Below, in pieces: positions 1-6,052 of a stretch of DNA of 8,223 nucleotides (position 1 is its first letter; every line of letters starts with the position of its first letter). Under the pieces are notes generated by a model. The model worked only from the letters and a program-made list of their open reading frames with translations. It was not told where the DNA came from and searched no databases. The position numbers and the translations under genes are program-made. Source of the DNA: Caulobacterales bacterium (GTDB lineage Bacteria; Pseudomonadota; Alphaproteobacteria; Caulobacterales; Caulobacteraceae); NCBI GenBank assembly GCA_947480815.1, contig CANKEA010000046.1:1-8223 (forward strand), written 5' to 3'.

Positions 1-1412
1 ACCGACATCAGGCCACCATCACCGACTAGGCCCAGCACCTTGCGATGCGGCGCGCCGAGCTTGGCACCCACCGCAGCTGCCGGAGAAAATCCCATAGTGG
101 CCATGCCGCCACTGGTGACGAATCCGGCCGGGCTGGGAATCTCGAGTTGCTGGCCGGCACCGTTCTTGTTCCAGCCCACATCAGTGACAAACACCGCGTC
201 ATGGGGCGCCGCATTCGACAGTTCAAGCAACAGGCGGGCGGGATGGATCGGCGTGCCATTGTCGCCCTGGGTCACCTTGAGCTCTTCGCGCCACGCCGCT
301 TTGCGCGCCGCGACGATATCGGCCTGCGCCTTGGTTACTTCGGCGAGACGAGGATGAGGACCGAGCGCATCGACTAACGCCGCCAAAGTCGCCTTGGCGT
401 CCCCAAGGATGCCAATATCGGCTGCATAGCTCTTGCCGATTTCCTGTGGATCGATGTCGATCTGGATCAGTTTAGTGTTCGAGAAATCGAAGGTGTGCTC
501 AGACCGCCAGGAACTGCAGTCGGCTTCGCCAAACGCCGTTCCCACAGCGATGATCACGTCGGCGTTGCGCGTGGTGTCATTGGCGCAGCGCGCGCCCCAG
601 ATGCCCGTGGTACCGACCGAGCGCGGATGATCCTCAGGGAACACGCCCTTGCCGACCAGGGTGGTCGCGACCGGTGCCTCTAGCGCGTCCGACAGCGCCT
701 TGAGTTCGGAGAATGCACCCGACAGCGACACGCCGTTGCCGGCGTAAATCACCGGATTTTTGGCAGATTTGAGCAAGGTCGCCGCCTGGGCGATGCCCTC
801 CGCGTCGCCCACCGACCGCGGAAAATTTGGCCGGCGCGCCACGGTGGCCGACGGCGGCTTGGTTTCGATGTGCTGCGAGAAGACGTCCATCGGGATATCG
901 AGCAGCACGGCACCGGAACGGCCGGTCTGACAGATGTTCAATGCCCGATGCATCACCTCAGGCAGGAACCGAGCATCATCGACGCGCCAGACACGTTTAC
1001 AGATCGGCCGGAAGATATCGCCCTGTGAAGCATCAGCATGCAGACGCATGCTTTGGTGAGCCTCACGCGGGTGGTGGTACGATGGGGTGTTTCCCGTGAT
1101 CACCAGCATGGGCGTGCCGTCCATGGCCGCAGAGGCCACGCCCGTGACCGTATTGGTTAGCCCTGGTGACAAGTGCACATTGATAACCGCCAGCTTCTTC
1201 GACAGGCGATAGTAGGCGTCTGCCGCATGCACGGCCTGTTGCTCGTGCCGGAAGGAGATATATTGGATTCCTAATCGCTGGCAGGCGTCGATCAGCGCAT
1301 AGTTGGTGTGGCCGCACTGACCGAACACCTTCTCTACGCCTTCTTCTTTCAGGCACTGAGCCATGAAGATCGCGCCGGTGACGGTCTTGGTCGTCACACT
1401 CATATTTGTCAT
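1..1412 (-). CDS. Thiamine-diphosphate-dependent enzyme, acetolactate synthase-like (C-terminus beyond window)
   Basis: The frame is open for 470 codons from the ATG at 1412 to the left edge, so the C-terminal end is missing. All three domains of the acetolactate synthase/benzoylformate decarboxylase superfamily are visible. The N-terminal pyrimidine-binding domain has the cofactor-activating glutamate in RHEQ (E57) and a conserved glutamine in DASQGDIFRP. The middle domain has GKGVFPEDHP (about 254-263) and ends in IIAVGTAFGEAD. The C-terminal domain has TDVGWNKN (410-417), SGGMATMGF (434-442) and the start of the GDG cofactor motif (464-466); the rest of that motif lies outside. Members cleave or join 2-oxo acids or acyloins in the cytoplasm. 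The N-terminal segments FGQCGHTNYALIDA and YHHPREAHQ are unlike biosynthetic IlvB, and no small subunit is seen, so a catabolic lyase/decarboxylase role is favoured. Product and substrate are unknown. It is the second gene of an operon with the aldehyde dehydrogenase. ATG at 1403 is an alternative start. Confidence 0.9.
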   Translation of the reverse strand, partial: MTNMSVTTKTVTGAIFMAQCLKEEGVEKVFGQCGHTNYALIDACQRLGIQYISFRHEQQAVHAADAYYRLSKKLAVINVHLSPGLTNTVTGVASAAMDGTPMLVITGNTPSYHHPREAHQSMRLHADASQGDIFRPICKRVWRVDDARFLPEVMHRALNICQTGRSGAVLLDIPMDVFSQHIETKPPSATVARRPNFPRSVGDAEGIAQAATLLKSAKNPVIYAGNGVSLSGAFSELKALSDALEAPVATTLVGKGVFPEDHPRSVGTTGIWGARCANDTTRNADVIIAVGTAFGEADCSSWRSEHTFDFSNTKLIQIDIDPQEIGKSYAADIGILGDAKATLAALVDALGPHPRLAEVTKAQADIVAARKAAWREELKVTQGDNGTPIHPARLLLELSNAAPHDAVFVTDVGWNKNGAGQQLEIPSPAGFVTSGGMATMGFSPAAAVGAKLGAPHRKVLGLVGDGGLMS

Positions 1413-1429
1413 CTCCAGCCTATCCTTCA
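1413..1429 (-). promoter_or_regulatory. Ribosome binding site overlapping the upstream stop codon
   Basis: Read on the minus strand, the aldehyde dehydrogenase stop codon runs straight into a Shine-Dalgarno core (TGAAGGA, 1429-1423). It lies 10 nt before the ATG at 1412. A second GGAG (1416-1413) sits 9 nt before the ATG at 1403. The 14-nt gap and the overlap of stop and binding site suggest translational coupling of the two genes. Either ATG could be used; 1412 is chosen for the stronger AAGGA. Confidence 0.6.
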
Positions 1430-2890
1430 AGGTGTGATCGTCACGAGGCGCTCTTCGCTCATCTCGCGCATGGCGTATCTGGGGCCCTCCGAGCCGACCC
1501 CGCTGTCTTTGACCCCGGCAAAGGGCATCAGGTCAACGCGACTGCTGGACGGTTCGTTGATATGGACGACACCGACATGCAGCCGACGAGAGCCCTCAAG
1601 GGCCCGGTTCAAGTCGCGGGTGAAGAGGCCCGCAGCCAGTCCGTAGGGCACTGCGTTCACGGCGGCCACGGCCTCATCGAACGTGTCGAAAGCAACGACT
1701 GACAGCACAGGTGCGAAGAGCTCATCACACATCACGCGCATGCCAGGATTCACGTCGATCAGAATCGTGGGCTGGAAGATCGCACCCTGGCGCGTTCCGC
1801 CCTGGAGCACTTTGGCACCCTGGGTCACGGCCTCGGCCACCCATTGCTGGGCGCGCGTGGCCTCGGCCTCGCTGATCATGGGACCGACATCGGTATCGTG
1901 GTCTATGGGATCGCCCACCTTCAGATCGCGCGTCGCGGCAAGCAACAGGGTGGTGAAAGCGTCGAGCGCTTCGCGCTGCACGAACAGCCGCTGGGTGGAG
2001 GTGCACATCTGACCCTGGCGACGGAAACCCGACTGGGCACAGCGCACCGCCGCCTTCTCAAGGTCGGCGTCGGCGCAGACGATGGTGGCGGAGATACTAC
2101 CAAGCTCGAGCGCCACATGGCCAAGGCCGCGCGCATCTCGGATACGCTTACCCACGGGCGTGCTGCCGGTGAAGGTGAAGAAATCAAGGCCCGGATGCTC
2201 GATCATCTGCTGACCGACGTCCGAGCCGTTGCCGTGCAGCAGACTGGCGTGCCCGGGCGGCATCCCAGCCTCCAGCATCAGTTCAAATAGCCGCGTTGCT
2301 GTGCCCGGCGTCGCCGCCGGCGGCTTGAACACGACGGTGTTGCCCGAGGCGATTGCCGGACCAACCTTGTGGGCGACCATGTTTAGCGGCGAATTAAAGG
2401 AGGTAATGGCACCCACCACGCCGCGCGGCACACGTATGGTGTAGGCCATGCGCCCTGCCTGTCCGGGCGCGCCATCGATCGGCACGACCTCACCGACAAG
2501 GCGCTTGGCTTCCTCAGCCGAGACGCGGAAGGTCTCCTGCGCGCGGCCGACTTCGTTGCAGGCATCCTTCCAGCATATGCCGGATTCGGCGATGATAGAC
2601 GCGGTTAGGGCGTCGCGGTTGGCACCGAGCCGTTCCGCCGTTTTCATCAGGATATCGTAGCGCTGCGAGGGATTGAGGACCGTGGCCTCGAAAGAGCGCC
2701 GGGCACCCGCAATCGCCGCGTCGACCTGAATGCGGGAGGCACCGCAGATAGAGCCGATCGTCGCACCGGAAAACTTGTCTAGAACCGCGATCGATGCGCC
2801 TTCGCCGTCAACCCATTGACCGTCGATGAGCTGTCGGAAAATGGATGGGATAGGCATTTTGTCCTGCTGAAATCGATCTGTCCGATCCAT
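1427..2890 (-). CDS. Aldehyde dehydrogenase family protein (NAD(P)-dependent)
   Basis: 487 residues, the normal length for a soluble aldehyde dehydrogenase, which oxidises an aldehyde to an acid with NAD(P). The catalytic set is complete: N166 in SFNSPLN, K189 in VFKPP, TGSTPVG (241-247), general base E262 in LELGS, nucleophile C296 in GQMC, and E390 in DELFAP. The C-terminal signature MPFAGVKDSGVGSEGPRYA is like that of lactaldehyde-, phosphonoacetaldehyde- and glyceraldehyde-3-phosphate-type dehydrogenases rather than vanillin or betaine aldehyde dehydrogenases, but the substrate cannot be fixed from this. LELGS instead of LELGG, and LFAP instead of IFGP, are mild departures from the textbook motifs. 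It is the first gene of an operon with the thiamine enzyme, so it probably removes an aldehyde made by that enzyme (inference). The start is uncertain: ATG 2890 has a weak GGTGGG upstream, whereas ATG 2857 (residue 12, MPIPSIF) follows AGGAC by 3 nt and fits family N-termini better. Confidence 0.93.
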   Translation of the reverse strand: MDRTDRFQQDKMPIPSIFRQLIDGQWVDGEGASIAVLDKFSGATIGSICGASRIQVDAAIAGARRSFEATVLNPSQRYDILMKTAERLGANRDALTASIIAESGICWKDACNEVGRAQETFRVSAEEAKRLVGEVVPIDGAPGQAGRMAYTIRVPRGVVGAITSFNSPLNMVAHKVGPAIASGNTVVFKPPAATPGTATRLFELMLEAGMPPGHASLLHGNGSDVGQQMIEHPGLDFFTFTGSTPVGKRIRDARGLGHVALELGSISATIVCADADLEKAAVRCAQSGFRRQGQMCTSTQRLFVQREALDAFTTLLLAATRDLKVGDPIDHDTDVGPMISEAEATRAQQWVAEAVTQGAKVLQGGTRQGAIFQPTILIDVNPGMRVMCDELFAPVLSVVAFDTFDEAVAAVNAVPYGLAAGLFTRDLNRALEGSRRLHVGVVHINEPSSSRVDLMPFAGVKDSGVGSEGPRYAMREMSEERLVTITP

Positions 2891-2961
2891 ACACTGGACC
2901 CACCGCCGTTAGAGAATGGCCGCCGTTCCACAAGCCTAAAGGCGGAGGCTCGTTTAGTCGA

Positions 2962-3140
2962 CTAGAAGCTCTTGCTCACCTCGAATTGGCAGATACGGCC
3001 AAAAACGCTTTGGTTGTTCAGACCCAAGTCATTGGGCCAGTGAGCACGATCGGCGGGCTCTTGTCGGTGAGGTTCTGGACGTTGAAGATCAGACACACAC
3101 CGGACAGCGGACCTTCGCTTGCGCGAATTTCGATCAGACG
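2962..3140 (-). pseudogene. C-terminal remnant of a TonB-dependent receptor, frameshifted
   Basis: Read on the minus strand, one frame gives IRASEGPLSGVCLIFNVQN followed by LTDKSPPIVLTG, ending at 3036. A second frame then gives NDLGLNNQSVFGR (from 3033) and ICQFEVSKSF, ending in TAG at 2962-2964. Together these have the shape of a TonB-dependent receptor C-terminus: a beta-strand with NVQNL.DK.PP, then a late FGR strand and a terminal aromatic (KSF-stop) that serves as the outer-membrane assembly signal. The frames are joined by a one-base loss in the CC at 3034-3035, after which the first frame soon reaches a stop. Upstream of about 3140 the reading frame carries on to 3179 without clear receptor features, so the rest of the gene has been deleted. 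The fragment is about 60 codons of a gene normally 700-1000 long. It is probably non-functional. Confidence 0.7.
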
Positions 3141-3172
3141 CGGGAGCTTTCGCTTATCTGGATGCAGCCCAA

Positions 3173-3202
3173 ATTGATGTACCATTTGGTTACGTTAAAT
3201 AA
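3173..3202 (+). promoter_or_regulatory. Operator/promoter-like element upstream of the TetR gene (copy 1)
   Basis: The stretch reads ATTGATGTACCAT, then TTGGTTACGTTAAATAA. CCATTTGGTTAC (3182-3193) recurs exactly upstream of the MFS gene. ATTGA plus TGTACCAT recurs, with a two-base insertion, in the receptor promoter. The core ACCA-TT-TGGT (3181-3190) is a small inverted repeat, as expected for a dimeric repressor. TTGATG at 3174-3179 could act as a -35 box, but the -10 candidate (TTAAAT at 3195-3200) is only 15 nt away, so the promoter reading is weaker than the operator reading. It lies about 160 bp before the TetR start, consistent with autoregulation. Confidence 0.5.
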
Positions 3203-3353
3203 GCCATATCCGTGAGCCCCAACCCCGTCAAGTGCAGCCAGTCTGGCGGGCTGGCGTGGCGAAGGCGCAAAGTCTGGAAACGCGAGGTTCGCTCGACCGC
3301 GCTACTATCTGCTCCTAGTATGCAGCCTCGAGGCCGTTCGATTCCGGATCCGT

Positions 3354-4112
3354 ATGACCGCCAGCTCAAAGACCGCAGCCGCCGCATCAGCGATTGAAGC
3401 CAAGGCGATCACGCCACGGCGGCGCGCAACTCACACGTGGAAGAGCCCCTCGCAGGATCCATCAGTTTTGCTGATCAAGGATGCCGAACGCACTCAGGCT
3501 GAGATTATCGCGGTTGCCACCGAGGAGTTCTCGACCAACGGTTACAGTGGCGGACGAATTAACGAAATCGCCCTGCGCACCCGCACTAGCAAGCGGATGA
3601 TCTATTACTATTTCGGCAGCAAGGAGGGCCTCTATCGGGCCGTGCTGTTCGAACACTACCGTCGCCTGCGTGCCGATGAAGCGAAGCTTAAACTTGACAG
3701 CAAACCGCCACTGGAAGCGCTTACCTCACTAATTCACTTCACCTTTGACTGGTACCTCCGCCATGCTGACCAAGTGCCCCTGGTCATGGTCGAAAACATT
3801 CACCGCGGCAGGCACATTAAGCATCTGCCAACGATCGAACCGCTCAACAGTGTGGTTATTAGCCTGGTGCACCGCATCTGCGAGCGCGGCGTGGCCGAAG
3901 GGGTGATCAGGTCCGGATTGCGCCCAGTGGACATTTACATGTCGATTGCGGCGACAAGCTTCTTCAATGTCTCCAACCGCTACACCTTCGCTTCGATTTT
4001 TGGCCACGACATGACGTCAAAAAAGGAAGCCAAGCTGCGCCGTGACGCCGTTACCGAAATGATCCTGCGTTATGTCGCGGTCGATCCGGCTTTAGTGAGT
4101 GGTGCGGCCTAA
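3354..4112 (+). CDS. TetR/AcrR-family transcriptional regulator
   Basis: 252 residues. The N-terminal DNA-binding domain begins near residue 43 (DAERTQAEIIAVATEEFSTN). The helix-turn-helix follows at about 66-86 and ends in the family hallmark SKRMIYYYFGSKEGLYRAVL. The remaining residues form the helical ligand-binding and dimerisation domain (FDWYLRHADQVPLVMVENIH, then MILRYVAV near the end). TetR proteins usually repress nearby genes until an effector, often a substrate of the controlled pathway, binds. Before the helix-turn-helix is an unusually long, basic, Ala/Ser/Lys-rich tail of about 42 residues. ATG 3354 is the only reasonable start: an in-frame stop lies at 3213, there is no ATG, GTG or TTG between, and the next ATG is inside the helix-turn-helix. 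The binding site is weak (GGA five bases before ATG). It is likely to control the surrounding transport and catabolic genes, possibly through the repeated element found here; the ligand is unknown. Confidence 0.92.
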   Translation: MTASSKTAAAASAIEAKAITPRRRATHTWKSPSQDPSVLLIKDAERTQAEIIAVATEEFSTNGYSGGRINEIALRTRTSKRMIYYYFGSKEGLYRAVLFEHYRRLRADEAKLKLDSKPPLEALTSLIHFTFDWYLRHADQVPLVMVENIHRGRHIKHLPTIEPLNSVVISLVHRICERGVAEGVIRSGLRPVDIYMSIAATSFFNVSNRYTFASIFGHDMTSKKEAKLRRDAVTEMILRYVAVDPALVSGAA

Positions 4113-4210
4113 CCGCCAAACCCACTGCGGAATTCGGGGTCCAACACCGGCTTGCGGTAAATCACCTACCCCGCTGCGCCAGCGCCGCGGCTGTTGACCT
4201 GCGGGTCTCC

Positions 4211-4237
4211 GCTGATTATCCATTTGGTTACTTAACG
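4211..4237 (+). promoter_or_regulatory. Operator/promoter-like element upstream of the MFS gene (copy 2)
   Basis: The sequence is CTGATTATCCAT followed by TTGGTTACTTAACGG. It shares the exact 12-mer CCATTTGGTTAC (4220-4231) with the element upstream of the TetR gene, plus flanking TGAT and TTAA at nearly the same spacing. TATCCA-TT-TGGTTA is a near-perfect inverted repeat with five of six positions pairing, typical of a dimeric regulator site. It is about 46 bp before the MFS ATG, so a transcript starting just downstream would have a short leader. No clean -35/-10 pair is visible. Confidence 0.55.
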
Positions 4238-4271
4238 GTCGTGGTGCCCTATGCGGCGCTGAGTTGGCCGC

Positions 4272-4285
4272 GGGGGGAAACCATG
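4272..4285 (+). promoter_or_regulatory. Ribosome binding site that sets the MFS start
   Basis: GGGGGGAAA (4272-4280) lies two bases before ATG 4283, with the G-run 5-8 nt from the start codon. This supports ATG 4283 over the in-frame GTG at 4241, which overlaps the end of the operator-like element and would add 14 residues with no family resemblance. Confidence 0.6.
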
Positions 4286-5575
4286 ACGACGAGCGCCGCC
4301 GAAACCCGACCGACGCGTGGCCGATATGGCATCCTCGCCCTCATCGCCATCGCGACGATGATCAATTACCTCGACCGTACTCTGGTCAGCGTCGCCGCAC
4401 CTTTGATGGCCAAAGACTTGCTAATCGGCCCCGTCGTGATGGGGCTAGTGCTTTCCGCATTCTCCTGGAGCTATGCTTTCGCCCAGCTTCCGGGCGGCGC
4501 GATATTGGACCGGTTCGGCACCCGTCTGACCTACGCCGCTTCGCTGGTGCTTTGGTCGATCTTCACCGCCCTGCAGGGCTTCGCCTTCAACGTCGCCTCC
4601 CTCTTTGGGGCGCGTCTAGGCATGGGCGCTTCGGAAGCGCCCTGTTTCCCCGCCAACAGCCGAATCCTTGTCAGCTGGTTTCCGCAGCACGAACGGGCTC
4701 GGGCGAACAGCGTCTATTCCATCGGTATGTACTTCGGCATCGCCTTCCTAAGCCCGCTGTTGTTCTGGATCACCGCGACTTTCGGCTGGCGCCAACTGTT
4801 CATCGGCGCCGGCCTGATCGGGGTGGTGTTCGGCCTCGTTTGGTGGCGCCTGTACCGCGAGCCGCAGGAGAGTAACTGGGCTAATCAGGCGGAGCGCGAC
4901 GAAATCGACACCGGCGGTGCGATCAAGCTAAACATCGAGAAAGCGCCATTCTCCTGGGCTGATATTGGCTGGCTGCTAAAACAGCGCCAGATCGTCGGGG
5001 CTTCGATTGGCCAGTTTGCGACTAATGCCACCCTCGTGTTCTTCCTGACCTGGTTCCCGACCTATCTGGCAACGGAAAGGCACATGACCTTCATCAAGGT
5101 TGGCTTCTTTGCGTCCCTGCCATTCATCGCGGCATCTATCGGGGTTTTGGTGGGTGGTCAGCTCTCAGACGGGTTACTGCGCAAGACCGGCTCACTGAAC
5201 TGGGGTCGCAAGACGCCAGTCGTGCTCGGCCTACTTCTGTCATCCCTTATCACCGTGGCGGCCTTCGTCGAAAGCAACGCCATTGTCATCTTGGTGATGT
5301 CGATCGCCTTCTTCGGCCAAGGCATGTCTAACCTGGGCTGGACCCTGATTTCAGAGGTCGCGCCGCGACGACTGATCGGCATAACGGCGGGCCTGTTCAA
5401 CTTCTGCACCAATCTGGCCGGCATCATTACCCCTATTCTGATCGGGATCGTGGTCGCCAAAACCGGATCCTTCTTTGGCGGCCTAGCCTTCATCGGCGGC
5501 GTTGCTCTGCTGGGTGCCTTCTCCTATCTGTTCATTCTGGGCAACGTTGAACGAGTTGGAGAGCGCGAAGCCTGA
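4283..5575 (+). CDS. MFS transporter, anion:cation symporter (ACS) type
   Basis: 430 residues, the usual length for an ACS-family permease (the group holding hexuronate, glucarate, galactonate and phthalate transporters). It is an inner-membrane, probably proton-coupled carrier of organic acids. NYLDR lies in the first helix (28-32), the MFS motif A GGAILDRFGTRL at 71-82, RLGMGASEAPCFPAN at 111-125, and WFPQHERARAN at 132-142; all are typical of ACS proteins. Hydrophobic segments fit two six-helix bundles, with a charged cytoplasmic loop at about 192-232 between helices 6 and 7. The N-terminus is short, without a signal peptide. It stands alone between the TetR gene, 170 bp upstream, and the receptor gene, 477 bp downstream, each on the same strand. 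With the outer-membrane receptor it could form a two-step uptake route (inference). The substrate is probably an organic acid but is not identifiable. Confidence 0.93.
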   Translation: MTTSAAETRPTRGRYGILALIAIATMINYLDRTLVSVAAPLMAKDLLIGPVVMGLVLSAFSWSYAFAQLPGGAILDRFGTRLTYAASLVLWSIFTALQGFAFNVASLFGARLGMGASEAPCFPANSRILVSWFPQHERARANSVYSIGMYFGIAFLSPLLFWITATFGWRQLFIGAGLIGVVFGLVWWRLYREPQESNWANQAERDEIDTGGAIKLNIEKAPFSWADIGWLLKQRQIVGASIGQFATNATLVFFLTWFPTYLATERHMTFIKVGFFASLPFIAASIGVLVGGQLSDGLLRKTGSLNWGRKTPVVLGLLLSSLITVAAFVESNAIVILVMSIAFFGQGMSNLGWTLISEVAPRRLIGITAGLFNFCTNLAGIITPILIGIVVAKTGSFFGGLAFIGGVALLGAFSYLFILGNVERVGEREA

Positions 5576-5601
5576 TGACCTGTGGGGTACTGACCGGTTA
5601 A

Positions 5602-5632
5602 GTGGGGCCAAGCGAAAACGCCCCTGCCCCAC
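5602..5632 (+). terminator. GC-rich hairpin after the MFS gene, possible terminator
   Basis: GTGGGGC (5602-5608) pairs perfectly with GCCCCAC (5626-5632). Inside the loop GCG-AAAA-CGC (5612-5621) can form a second short stem. It starts 26 nt after the MFS stop codon, the right place for a transcription terminator, but no T-run follows, so an intrinsic terminator is doubtful. An alternative pairing is GGGGC (5604-5608) with GCCCC (5620-5624). Confidence 0.3.
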
Positions 5633-5832
5633 CGCCAGCCTGGTTATGGTCGCAACCGGAACAACGTTAGCGCTCGTCGCTCAGCACCAAAGTTAGGGCC
5701 TGACTGTCGGGTCCCAGAGTTGGGGTGCGCAAGCGTGCGTCCCAAGCCGCTGCCGGAATGGCCAATGGCACATGCCACCGCTGCGAGGGACCAAGGATTT
5801 CGGCACGGGCGGGCGACGGGTGCCGGTCCTAA

Positions 5833-5849
5833 AAATCGCCCTGCGATTT
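5833..5849. terminator. Perfect 7-bp hairpin, terminator-like on the minus strand
   Basis: AAATCGC (5833-5839) and GCGATTT (5843-5849) are perfect inverted repeats around a 3-nt loop. On the minus strand the second arm runs into a stretch of five T, resembling a small intrinsic terminator. No minus-strand gene was found to its right, so it may be incidental or shield the region from antisense transcription. On the plus strand only three T follow. Confidence 0.25.
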
Positions 5850-5912
5850 CGCCCAGCGGCCACCGACATCGTGGACTTTCAGCCACATCGTCGCGGGAAC
5901 GTCGCCGTGCAA

Positions 5913-5941
5913 TTGACATGTACCATCCAGTTCGTTTTAAT
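5913..5941 (+). promoter_or_regulatory. Sigma70-like promoter of the TonB receptor gene, with operator-like spacer (copy 3)
   Basis: TTGACA (5913-5918, a consensus -35) is followed by exactly 17 nt and then TTTAAT (5936-5941, five of six matches to the -10 consensus). The spacer begins TGTACCAT, shared with the element upstream of the TetR gene. The match extends on both sides (ATTGA before; GTT and TTAA after), allowing small gaps. A regulator bound to the spacer would block RNA polymerase. It reads toward the receptor gene, whose ATG is about 110 nt downstream. Confidence 0.6.
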
Positions 5942-6052
5942 CTTCTCAACTTCGGCGAGACACTTTCCCGCCTGAGAATCTGACTGTCCACCGGCGAAAC
6001 GCGCCCGGCTCAATAACGAACAAGTACGGCCATTTTTAGGGGAAACACATCC

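Larger units (their letters stand above)
2891..3353. other. Divergent intergenic region between the dehydrogenase operon and the TetR gene
   Basis: No intact gene is seen in these 463 bases. The region holds a TonB-receptor remnant (2962-3140, minus) and a conserved promoter/operator-like element (3173-3202). There is also a small inverted repeat, AGCCT at 2933-2937 and AGGCT at 2946-2950 with an 8-nt loop, just after the remnant's stop; it has no T-tract and is at best a worn terminator. No convincing promoter for the minus-strand operon was found. The best I see is TTGTGG, 16 nt, TAACGG, which is weak. From 3203 to 3353 I recognise nothing. Confidence 0.5.
5576..6052. other. Gene-poor intergenic region between the MFS and receptor genes
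   Basis: 477 bases without a convincing gene. Short open frames on both strands give arginine/proline-rich, low-information translations with no domain, and no transposase or receptor fragment was recognised. The region contains a GC-rich hairpin shortly after the MFS stop (5602-5632), a perfect 7-bp hairpin (5833-5849) and the receptor promoter (5913-5941). The leader from the predicted transcription start (about 5948) to the receptor ATG is about 105 nt; I see no riboswitch in it. Confidence 0.5.

Noticed and set aside
1844..2290. 148-codon open frame on the plus strand
   Set aside because: Antisense to the catalytic region of the aldehyde dehydrogenase, with low-information translation; a shadow frame.
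3190..3397. Short open frames on both strands just upstream of and overlapping the TetR start
   Set aside because: They overlap each other and the TetR coding start, show no domain and have no clear ribosome binding site. The GGTTCG at 3287-3292 briefly suggested a tRNA T-loop, but no acceptor or anticodon stem surrounds it.
4241..4282. In-frame GTG extension of the MFS protein
   Set aside because: The added 14 residues do not resemble the family and overlap the likely transcription start, while ATG 4283 has a strong G-rich ribosome binding site.
5580..5632. Possible insertion-sequence end (repeated TGGGG blocks and inverted repeat after the MFS stop)
   Set aside because: No transposase fragment, no matching partner end and no target-site duplication could be found in the window.
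5644..5991. 115-codon minus-strand open frame in the intergenic gap
   Set aside because: It crosses the receptor promoter, has an arginine-rich translation without motifs, and no ribosome binding site was seen.
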